Shown here: positions 1 to 5,055 of the stretch, piece after piece
Numbering within the stretch: position 1 is the stretch's first letter
How the letters are laid out: each line of letters opens with the position of its first letter
DNA from: Deltaproteobacteria bacterium
GTDB lineage: Bacteria > Myxococcota > Myxococcia > Myxococcales > Myxococcaceae
Length of the DNA stretch: 5,055 nucleotides
Direction: 5' to 3'
NCBI GenBank assembly: GCA_016875515.1
Contig: VGRA01000251.1
Location: 1 to 5,055, forward strand
Translations under genes and position numbers: made by a program
Notes under the pieces: generated by a model
The model's input: the letters and a program-made list of their open reading frames with translations, nothing else
The model's database searches: none
What the model was told of the DNA's origin: nothing

Positions 1-1
1 C

Positions 2-856
2 GCCGTGTGTGCCGCATCCGGGGCGGGGCGCCAGTGCGCGCCGGCGGGGGCGGGCAGGAGCGCCGGCACCTGCGCGGACTTCCGCGGCTGCACGCCGGAC
101 TCGCGCGCCACCTGCGCCGCGGACGCGGACTGTGGCGGGGCGGGCGACCAGCGGTGTGACACGGGGACGGGCCGGTGCGTGGTGCGGCAGCAGGTGTGTC
201 CGGCGGGGACCGTCTGTGACGCCCGGGACCGCGTGTGCGTGAGCGACTGCGGGGCAGACGCGGACTGCGAGCCGGGCTTCCGCTGCGTGGACCGGGCGTG
301 CGAGCCCGAGAGCGCGTGCGCCTCGGATGCACAATGTCCCCAGGGGAAGGTCTGCCTGCTGGCGCCAGGGACCACGGAGGGGGAGTGCCGGGCGCAGTGC
401 CGGGTGGACGCGGAGTGCCCGGTGGGGACGCTCTGCGCGGTGCAGGCGGATGGCCGGAGCCGCTGCCAAAGCGGGTGCACCACCCACGCGGGGTGCTCGC
501 TGGACCAGCGCTGCAACAGCACCACGCGCCAGTGCGAGGGGCCATCCGCGGGCGGCGTGCAGGTGTGCCAGGCCACCTCGGCGTGCGGCACCTGCCAGCT
601 GTGCTCGCCGCTGCAACAGTGCGTGTCAGCCTCGGCGGCATTCCCCTATTGCCAGCCCTGCAGCGGCAACACGGACTGCCCGGGCGGCGTCTGCCTGCAG
701 CTGTCAGACGGGATGACGTGCGCGCGGCCGTGCGGCGCCGGGCAGGAGTGTCCGTCCGGGTTTGTATGCCTCGGCTACGGCGGCGTCCAGGCAGACGGCG
801 GGGTCGACTCGGCGTGCGTGCCGGCCGACAGGCTGTGCGCGGGGAAGTGCCCGTGA
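2..856 (+). CDS. Cysteine-rich repeat protein, probably secreted (5' end outside window)
   Basis: This is the C-terminal part of a protein whose function I cannot name. The frame is open from the left edge, and the first possible start (GTG at 5) has no special claim, so the true start and any signal peptide lie upstream. About 43 of the 283 residues counted from that GTG are cysteine. At least seven units begin with Cys-x5-Cys, often Cys-x-x-Asp-Ala-Asp/Glu-Cys (residues 37-43, 82-88, 105-111, 132-138, 158-164, 219-225, 243-249). Each is usually followed by a short Gly/Phe-containing stretch and another Cys. There is almost no hydrophobic core, so the fold is probably held by disulphides and the protein exported. 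Myxobacterial genomes encode many such Dickkopf-like or EGF-like proteins. The gene ends 17 bp before the lipoprotein gene, suggesting co-transcription. The reading frame is firm; the role is unknown. Confidence 0.85.
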   Translation, partial: AVCAASGAGRQCAPAGAGRSAGTCADFRGCTPDSRATCAADADCGGAGDQRCDTGTGRCVVRQQVCPAGTVCDARDRVCVSDCGADADCEPGFRCVDRACEPESACASDAQCPQGKVCLLAPGTTEGECRAQCRVDAECPVGTLCAVQADGRSRCQSGCTTHAGCSLDQRCNSTTRQCEGPSAGGVQVCQATSACGTCQLCSPLQQCVSASAAFPYCQPCSGNTDCPGGVCLQLSDGMTCARPCGAGQECPSGFVCLGYGGVQADGGVDSACVPADRLCAGKCP

Positions 857-860
857 GGGC

Positions 861-870
861 GGAAGGGGGA
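861..870 (+). promoter_or_regulatory. Ribosome binding site of the lipoprotein gene
   Basis: A purine-only stretch (GGAAGGGGGA) lies in the 17-bp gap after the cysteine-rich gene. Its AGGGG core is 5 nt before the ATG at 874. It supports that ATG as the start, rather than any of the upstream in-frame codons that run inside the preceding gene. Confidence 0.65.
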
Positions 871-873
871 ACG

Positions 874-1644
874 ATGCGCGGGAACCTGGTGGGCGCGGTG
901 GCGGCCGCATGCGCGGTATGGGCGGCCCTGGCGGTGGGCTGCTTCGGGACCGGAGCGGAGACGTGCGACAACGGGACCGACGACAACGGGGACGGCCTGG
1001 TGGACTGCGCGGACCCGCTGTGCGCCGCGGCTCCGGCGTGCCCCGGGGACGCCGGCAACCCGTGCACCGCCCAGGCAGGCTGTGTCCGTGAGAGCTGGTT
1101 CAAGGACCGGCCCCTGGACCAGTGCCTAGCGGGGCAATGCACCTCCCCCGGAGAGGGCTTGGCGGTGAAGCTGGAGGTAGACACCTCGGCGCATTCCGGC
1201 ATGCCGTACAAGGTGAACTCCATGTCCACACGCTTCATCTCCCGCAAGGGGCTGGACGGATCGGCCGTGGGATGTGCGCTCCTAGGATCGCTCGCGACCG
1301 AGACCCTGGCCACGGACGGGGGCGCGACGCAGCTGGATGCCACGGGGAAGCTGAATTACCTCGCCTACGAGGTGACGCGGGTGGACAACGGGACGCCGGG
1401 GCTCACGCTCACCAACCCCTTCATCTACACGGCCGCGGGCGCGGACTTCGTCATCTGGCACGAGCTGTGGACGGTGCCGCCGGACTCCAACTCCGGCCAG
1501 CCGCAGGGGCTGCGCAAGGGGTGGGGCTGCTTCGAAGCGGGAGACGCGGTGGCGCCGCTGCTGCCGGAGCAGGACTGCAGCCCGGACGCAGGGACCGGCA
1601 CCTCGTGCCGCACCATCCGCATCAAGATGCCGCGGCCCAACTGA
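874..1644 (+). CDS. Secreted lipoprotein with Asp-rich metal-binding motif, unknown function
   Basis: The 256-aa product begins with a short positive end (Met-Arg), a hydrophobic Ala/Val/Leu segment (residues 5-21) and Ala-Val-Gly-Cys23. That is a plausible signal-peptidase II site, although Ala at -3 is weaker than the usual Leu. Residues 29-50 carry Glu-Thr-Cys-Asp-Asn-Gly-Thr-Asp-Asp-Asn-Gly-Asp-Gly-x-x-Asp-Cys, ending in Cys50. This motif is common in exported myxobacterial proteins and is often annotated as MopE-like or putative metal-binding; calcium binding is an inference from the Asp spacing. A Cys-containing linker follows to about residue 90. Residues 95-256 then form a beta-rich domain I do not recognise, with single Cys at 134, 219, 235 and 245. 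The ATG at 874 is chosen because it has a ribosome binding site and yields the signal peptide. The frame is also open upstream to 235, but that stretch lies inside the previous gene and has shadow composition. The gene probably forms an operon with the cysteine-rich gene. Confidence 0.88.
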   Translation: MRGNLVGAVAAACAVWAALAVGCFGTGAETCDNGTDDNGDGLVDCADPLCAAAPACPGDAGNPCTAQAGCVRESWFKDRPLDQCLAGQCTSPGEGLAVKLEVDTSAHSGMPYKVNSMSTRFISRKGLDGSAVGCALLGSLATETLATDGGATQLDATGKLNYLAYEVTRVDNGTPGLTLTNPFIYTAAGADFVIWHELWTVPPDSNSGQPQGLRKGWGCFEAGDAVAPLLPEQDCSPDAGTGTSCRTIRIKMPRPN

Positions 1645-2074
1645 GGCACAGGCGCTCGGTGCGCTCGAGGATGTCCACCAGGTCTGCGCGCTTGACGCGC
1701 CCCTCGGTGGCCTCGCTGAGGGCGAGCGCCTGCTCGGTGAGCCAGCGAGACAGCACGAGCAGGGCAGACTTGTCCGCGGGGGCGAGCCCGAACTCCAGGA
1801 AGCGCAGGTTGCGGAAATAGTCATCCACCGCGGCGAGCTCCCGCTGGAGTTCCCAACGGGCCAGGCAAAAGGCCTGTGCGTACACCGCTGGCACGGGGCG
1901 GGGCGAGTCCGGTGCGAGCGCTGCGGCGTGACGCTCGGCGTAGGCAAGGTCCACCTCCTCTAAGGACAGGGGCCATTGCTGCAGCTTGCCGGCGAGCAGC
2001 CTGGACACCTCGTCCTTGAAGACCTCGAGCACCGGCCTCGGCTTCTGGTCCAACACCCACGTCCAGCGGTTCAC
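1622..2074 (-). CDS. Hypothetical 150-aa helical protein
   Basis: I do not recognise this family. The product has balanced composition, with no signal peptide and no membrane helix. It is probably mostly alpha-helical and cytosolic: residues 15-31, 37-54, 65-95, 103-120 and 126-146 read as amphipathic helices with many Leu, Glu, Arg and Ala. Trp residues at 4, 6, 34, 74, 111 and 146 are well spread. The start is GTG. It is the only usable start, because an in-frame TGA at 2117-2119 closes the frame upstream with no other start between, and a GGAGG sequence lies 5 nt before it. Third positions are strongly G/C, unlike the competing frames on either strand. The last 23 bp overlap the lipoprotein gene tail to tail. 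It faces away from the pseudogene at 2190 across a 115-bp gap. Regulation is not visible. Confidence 0.75.
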   Translation of the reverse strand: MNRWTWVLDQKPRPVLEVFKDEVSRLLAGKLQQWPLSLEEVDLAYAERHAAALAPDSPRPVPAVYAQAFCLARWELQRELAAVDDYFRNLRFLEFGLAPADKSALLVLSRWLTEQALALSEATEGRVKRADLVDILERTERLCLSWAAAS

Positions 2075-2079
2075 GCACG

Positions 2080-2084
2080 CCTCC
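2080..2084 (-). promoter_or_regulatory. Ribosome binding site of the 150-aa protein gene
   Basis: On the minus strand the sequence GGAGG sits 5 nt before the GTG at 2074-2072. It decides the start of this gene, which has no ATG near its 5' end. Confidence 0.6.
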
Positions 2085-2174
2085 GTCCCCGGGCCCCACG
2101 GCCCCGCGTGTGTGCATCATGGCGAGGGCGGGCCGCGGTGCCTAGCGTGCTGCGTGGACGACTGGGCGGCGGCG

Positions 2175-2185
2175 AAGAGGGGGGG
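2175..2185 (+). promoter_or_regulatory. Putative ribosome binding site of the pseudogene
   Basis: A purine-only run (AAGAGGGGGGG) lies 4 nt before the GTG at 2190-2192. It is the best start signal for the broken membrane-protein gene, and the codon pattern becomes gene-like from that GTG onward. Confidence 0.45.
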
Positions 2186-2189
2186 CGGG

Positions 2190-2718
2190 GTGAACGTCCG
2201 GGAGGTGCCGGGCGGGGTGCGCGCGAGGTGGCGCCGGTTCGGCGCGCGGGTGCTGCCCCGGGTGATGGCGGTGGCCGCCTGGAACGGCTTCCTCGCGGGG
2301 TGGTAGGGGCTGGCCGCGGGCGCGGCCGGGGGGCCCGGGTGGCGGGGGTGGCTCCCGTTGCTGCACGTGGCGGTGGGGGTGACGCTGGGCGGCCTCTCGC
2401 TCCGGTGGCTCCTTAATTAAACGGAATTGCAAATCTCCGGGGGACGGGTGCGCTGCGTCACCGGGCCCTGGCCCCGCGCGCGGGCGGTGGAGTGTCCCAC
2501 GGGGGGGGCGGGTGGCGTGCGAATGGGTCCGCGCGCCGCGCTGGACCGAGTGCCAGGACTATGTGGTGCGCGTCTTCAGCGCGTCCGGCGAGGCGATGCC
2601 GCTGTGCCGGGTGCCGGACGCGCAGGTGGGGGCGCGGGTGGTGCGGTTGCTGGGGCGCAGGCTGGGTCTGCAGGACGTGGGGGGCGGGGCGGAGGCCCCT
2701 GCTCACGGCCGGACGTAG
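2190..2718 (+). pseudogene. Broken gene for a small two-helix membrane protein
   Basis: Three pieces join into one protein of about 175 residues. Piece one (2190-2303) reads 38 residues ending Trp-Asn-Gly-Phe-Leu-Ala-Gly-Trp, then TAG at 2304. Piece two continues in the same frame (2307-2417), ending Leu-Leu-Asn, then TAA at 2418. Piece three (2421 on) reads Thr-Glu-Leu-Gln-Ile-Ser-Gly-Gly-Arg-Val. It needs one base removed from the G8 run at 2501-2508 to continue as Val-Ala-Cys-Glu-Trp and on to the TAG at 2716. All pieces keep G/C third positions, the mark of former coding sequence. The restored protein has hydrophobic segments around residues 21-43 and 55-75, then a soluble C-terminal domain. 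From memory it resembles uncharacterised inner-membrane proteins with a Trp-Tyr-Gly motif after helix 1 and Leu-Leu-Asn-Arg/Lys-Thr after helix 2; the two stops would then replace that Tyr and Lys/Arg. Function is unknown. The three lesions make loss of function likely; sequencing error could explain the G run but hardly both stops. Confidence 0.78.
2501..2508 (+). repeat. G8 homopolymer, inferred frameshift site
   Basis: Eight consecutive G follow CCCAC. Upstream the gene-like frame is the one of the GTG at 2190; downstream it is shifted by one base, from Val-Ala-Cys-Glu-Trp onward. Seven G would restore one frame (Thr-Gly-Gly-Arg-Val-Ala-Cys-Glu-Trp), so a single G gained by slippage is the simplest explanation. 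Confidence 0.6.
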
Positions 2719-4544
2719 ACGACCACCTGGGGCGTCTCATCCAGGTACAGGCCGGTCGCCGGCAGCTGCGTCCCGAAGGCGTCCCACACCAGGTACTCGT
2801 GCTCGCGGAACTCCTGGTGGTACTGAACCGCGGCCACCTGTGCGTCCGCGGGGCCTCCGGCCGGCTGGAGGTCCGCGCGCAGCATGCCGTTGCGCTGGTA
2901 GTCCCGGAAGGACAGGCCGTTGACCTCGTGCAGCCACACGCGCGCGCGCTGCGGGGCGTGGGCGTTGATCCACGGCAGCACGCCCGTCACGTTGTTCGAC
3001 CAGAACTGCCGCTGCATGCCCAGCGAGGCGGCGCCGGGCAGCCCTCCGGCCAGCTCCGTGTAGCTGCTGGTGCCCCACGGGTAGATCCGCGCGCTGTCCA
3101 GCGCGGGCGGGACGAGCAGCGCGGCGAGCAAGGCGGCGGGGGCGGCCCGGGCGGGGAGCGCGGGCCAGCGCGGACGGACCCAGGTTTCCAGCGTGGCGGC
3201 GGCGCGCGCCACCACCACGCCGCCCAGCAGCCCGAGGAACGGCATGGACGGGTACCAGTGCTTGGTGCCGCCGAAGTGCGGGACGTTGGGGTGGCTGATG
3301 ATGGCAATGGACGCGATCCCGTTGGCCGCCAGCAGCAGCTCGGTCCAGCTGGGCGCCCGGACAGAGGCCGCGAGCGCGGTGGTGCGGCCGAACAGGGTGC
3401 GGCCCGCCACCCCGAGCCAGCCGAGCGCCATGGGCAGCAGCAGGGGAAGGGGAACGGTGAGGGCGGTCTTCACCAGCACGTACTCCAGCGGAAAGGGCGG
3501 GGCGCGCAAGAGCTCGCCCAGGTACGTCCAGGCGTAGTGGTTGTGGGTGGCGTGGAAGGCCAGGTACCAGGCGGTGCGGTCCACCGGGTGGTGCCAGAGG
3601 TAGGGCCACGTCACGTAGAAGACGGCCGGCGCCACCGTGGACATGGCGCCGAGGGGCGCGAGCGCGCGGAAGGCGGGTAGGGACAGCGCGTGCAGCCGGT
3701 GCAGCAGCCACGCCGTGGCGGCGACGAACAGCGCGAGCACCACCGACTGGGGGCTGAGGAGCTGGAACGCCCGCAGGAAGCCCTCGGGGCTGCCTTGTCC
3801 CAGCACCAGGACGCCGAGCAGCGCCGCGGTGCCCAGCCAGACTCCCGCGAGTTGCGCGACCACCGGGCGCGCCGCCTGGGTCTCGCGGAGCGCCGCGGCC
3901 GCCTGCCACGCGGCGAAGGGCAGCAGCACGAACGGGATGAACAGGCCGTTGTGCTTGGTGGCGAGCGTCAGGCCCAGGCACAGGCCCGTCCACAGCCACC
4001 ACCCGGGCGCCTCCTGCGCGCGGATGAAGGCGTACACGGTGAGCAGCCAGAAGGAGGCCACTGGGACGTCGAAGCAGGCGAGGTGCGCGTCGAAGAACTG
4101 CCGTGGGACGAGCAGCCACGCCGCGGCGGCGAACAGCCCCGCGGTGCGCCCGGACAGCCTGCGCCCCAGCGCGTAGAGGACCGGGAGGGCAAGCGCCGCG
4201 ACGAGGAACGCGGGGAGCCGGTAGGCGGCCGCAGGGCGCAGCCAGCCGAGCGCGTCGTGGAAGAGCCAACCGGACAGGCCAAACAGGGACTTCATCAGCC
4301 CGGGGTGCTCGTGGTTGAAGTCCCACGCGCGGACGATGCTGGCGTCCGACAGCGCCGCCGCGCCGTCCTTCCACAGCAGCTTGAACCAGCGGCCGTAGGA
4401 CTCCGCGGCGTGGAAGTAGACGCTCTCGTCCCGCGTGAAGCCGACCTCGCGCTCGGTCAGCAGCAGCGAGGCGAACCCCGCCAGGAACAACCCCGCGCCC
4501 ACCAGCCGGTCCCGCTGGCGTGCGGCCCAGGTGCCCTCCGTCAT
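2703..4544 (-). CDS. GT-C family membrane glycosyltransferase (PMT/ArnT-like)
   Basis: The 613-aa product is an integral membrane protein with about ten or more hydrophobic helices, for example residues 13-30, 110-126, 133-146, 162-175, 183-197, 200-216, 230-250, 267-282, 360-380, 403-416, 433-450 and 466-482. Members of this superfamily (GT39/GT83, dolichyl- or polyprenyl-phosphate sugar-dependent) move a sugar from a lipid carrier to an acceptor on the outer face of the inner membrane. Supporting motifs are Thr-Arg-Asp39-Glu40-Ser in the first outer loop (the GT-C Asp-Glu signature), His-Glu-His-Pro-Gly-Leu-Met-Lys (78-85), Phe-Asp-Ala-His-Leu...Phe-Asp-Val-Pro (151-161), Ala-Thr-Lys-His-Asn-Gly (195-200) and Gly-Gly-Thr-Lys-His-Trp-Tyr-Pro (425-432). 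Residues 485-613 form a soluble outer domain. The ATG overlaps the stop of the upstream gene (ATGA), and an AGGTGG sequence lies 6 nt before it, so translation is probably coupled. Donor and acceptor are unknown; class assignment is confident. Confidence 0.92.
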   Translation of the reverse strand: MTEGTWAARQRDRLVGAGLFLAGFASLLLTEREVGFTRDESVYFHAAESYGRWFKLLWKDGAAALSDASIVRAWDFNHEHPGLMKSLFGLSGWLFHDALGWLRPAAAYRLPAFLVAALALPVLYALGRRLSGRTAGLFAAAAWLLVPRQFFDAHLACFDVPVASFWLLTVYAFIRAQEAPGWWLWTGLCLGLTLATKHNGLFIPFVLLPFAAWQAAAALRETQAARPVVAQLAGVWLGTAALLGVLVLGQGSPEGFLRAFQLLSPQSVVLALFVAATAWLLHRLHALSLPAFRALAPLGAMSTVAPAVFYVTWPYLWHHPVDRTAWYLAFHATHNHYAWTYLGELLRAPPFPLEYVLVKTALTVPLPLLLPMALGWLGVAGRTLFGRTTALAASVRAPSWTELLLAANGIASIAIISHPNVPHFGGTKHWYPSMPFLGLLGGVVVARAAATLETWVRPRWPALPARAAPAALLAALLVPPALDSARIYPWGTSSYTELAGGLPGAASLGMQRQFWSNNVTGVLPWINAHAPQRARVWLHEVNGLSFRDYQRNGMLRADLQPAGGPADAQVAAVQYHQEFREHEYLVWDAFGTQLPATGLYLDETPQVVVYVRP

Positions 4545-5055
4545 GGTGCACCACCTGCGCGGACGAAAAGCCCAATGCAGCTCTCGCGGTCCCTCGGCCC
4601 CGCCGCGCCAATGGCGAGCGACAGCGGCGCGGTGCTGGCCGGGGCAGCGCCCGAGGTGCGCTGGAACGCCTCCACCCCCTCGCGCGCGACGAGCGTGGCG
4701 AGCGCGCGGCCTTCCGAGGACGCGGTCAAAGTGACGTCACCGTGCTCGGGACCCACCTTGGCGGCGTGCTCCCAGGTGATGCCGCCCTCGAGCGCCACGG
4801 TGTCCCCTGTAGAGGCGGGGACGGAAGGCCACTCGAGCACCAGCTTCGCCCCGCGCGCGGGGGGGCGGAGGGCGAGGCAGCGGCGCGGCACCTGGTCCAC
4901 CTCGTGCCATCCCGCGGCCGCGCCCACGCCGCCCGGGCACTCGTGGCTCCGGCCATTCCAGGAACAGGCGGTGCGCCGTCCATCCGGCAGCTCCAGGAAG
5001 GCGGAGGCGTCCGCGAGCGCCGCCGCGGCGGTGAAGCGGGCCAGGCGGAACAGCC
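4541..5055 (-). CDS. Hypothetical protein with extracytoplasmic beta-rich C-terminus (5' end outside window)
   Basis: The frame is open from the right edge through 170 residues to the TGA at 4543-4541. A GTG at 4927 is a possible internal start, but the preceding 42 residues look equally coding (Cys-Ser-Trp-Asn-Gly...Glu-Cys-Pro-Gly-Gly), so I take the gene as starting outside the window. The visible part has no membrane helix. It has alternating hydrophobic residues typical of a beta-sandwich, and four Cys: in-window residues 30 and 39, one in Pro-Arg-Arg-Cys near residue 58, and one in Glu-Ser-Cys-Ile near the end. From memory, a similar layout (Arg-x-Cys near the start of a beta domain, a final Cys in Arg-x-x-Cys-hydrophobic) occurs in periplasmic domains encoded beside GT-C glycosyltransferases. 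That is a weak assignment. The ATGA overlap with the glycosyltransferase gene argues for joint function, perhaps as an accessory or acceptor protein. Confidence 0.7.
   Translation of the reverse strand, partial: LFRLARFTAAAALADASAFLELPDGRRTACSWNGRSHECPGGVGAAAGWHEVDQVPRRCLALRPPARGAKLVLEWPSVPASTGDTVALEGGITWEHAAKVGPEHGDVTLTASSEGRALATLVAREGVEAFQRTSGAAPASTAPLSLAIGAAGPRDRESCIGLFVRAGGAP
4551..4556 (-). promoter_or_regulatory. Ribosome binding site of the glycosyltransferase gene
   Basis: On the minus strand AGGTGG lies 6 nt before the ATG at 4544-4542, inside the last codons of the upstream gene. Together with the ATGA stop-start overlap it fixes the glycosyltransferase start and suggests coupled translation. 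Confidence 0.6.

Larger units (their letters stand above)
2075..2189. other. Divergent intergenic gap
   Basis: These 115 bp separate the minus-strand 150-aa gene from the plus-strand pseudogene and must hold the promoter of at least the former. The sequence is uniformly GC-rich. I find no convincing -35/-10 pair, operator palindrome or small gene apart from the ribosome binding sites at its two ends. Confidence 0.4.

Noticed and set aside
5..856. GTG at 5 as the true start of the cysteine-rich protein
   Set aside because: The frame is already open at the window edge, no signal peptide follows the GTG, and the upstream sequence that would hold a ribosome binding site is not in the window.
235..873. 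N-terminal extension of the lipoprotein frame into the cysteine-rich gene
   Set aside because: The frame is open, but the translation is Arg/Gly shadow sequence, and the ATG at 874 has a ribosome binding site and begins a signal peptide.
1282..1947. A 221-codon minus-strand open frame
   Set aside because: It is antisense to the lipoprotein and a frame shadow of the 150-aa gene, with Arg/Pro/Ser-rich sequence and no ribosome binding site of note.
2318..2348. Possible G-quadruplex (four G tracts with short loops)
   Set aside because: Such patterns are expected by chance at this GC content, and it lies within former coding sequence.
2190..2718. Programmed recoding (stop readthrough plus frameshift) instead of a pseudogene
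   Set aside because: It would need readthrough of two different stop codons and a frameshift in one short gene. I see no recoding structure, so decay is far simpler.
2427..3680. A long open frame on the plus strand (over 400 codons)
   Set aside because: Most of it is antisense to the clear glycosyltransferase gene and has Arg/Gly/Ala/Pro-rich shadow composition. Only its first part (to about 2500) is real, as the third piece of the pseudogene.
2737..4611. A 624-codon open frame on the minus strand
   Set aside because: It is an alternative frame on the same strand as the glycosyltransferase, with extreme Arg and Ala content and no membrane-protein pattern; the 613-aa frame has motifs, helices and a coupled start.

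Overview
The window is very GC-rich (by eye around 70 % or more, with almost all third codon positions G or C). It carries two hallmarks of Myxococcota genomes: a secreted protein built of repeated Cys-x5-Cys units, and a lipoprotein with the Asn-Gly-x-Asp-Asp-x-Gly-Asp-Gly-x-x-Asp-Cys motif. I read it as a chromosomal segment of a myxobacterium, probably of the Myxococcus/Archangium/Corallococcus group. That placement is inference; there is no rRNA or other phylogenetic marker here.

Layout. (1) 2-1644, plus strand: the 3' part of a cysteine-rich repeat protein gene, followed 17 bp later by a complete 256-aa lipoprotein gene, probably one operon exporting two cell-surface proteins. (2) 1622-2074, minus strand: a 150-aa predicted cytosolic helical protein of unknown function, whose 3' end overlaps the lipoprotein gene tail to tail by 23 bp. 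(3) 2190-2718, plus strand: a decayed gene. Its pieces join into about 175 residues of a small two-helix membrane protein, but the reading frame is broken by an amber codon, an ochre codon and a one-base frameshift at a run of eight G. (4) 2703-5055, minus strand: a two-gene unit. The upstream gene runs off the right edge of the window and ends in a predicted extracytoplasmic beta-rich region. It overlaps by ATGA the start of a 613-aa polytopic GT-C (PMT/ArnT-like) glycosyltransferase. The glycosyltransferase gene in turn overlaps the end of the pseudogene by 16 bp.

The theme is the cell envelope: two secreted proteins, a dead membrane protein and a lipid-linked-sugar glycosyltransferase with a probable partner. 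I found no tRNA, rRNA, CRISPR array, insertion sequence, convincing terminator or consensus promoter. I do not see a new defence or mobile system. The most informative observation is the pseudogene, which ordinary gene calling would miss or replace with spurious shadow ORFs.
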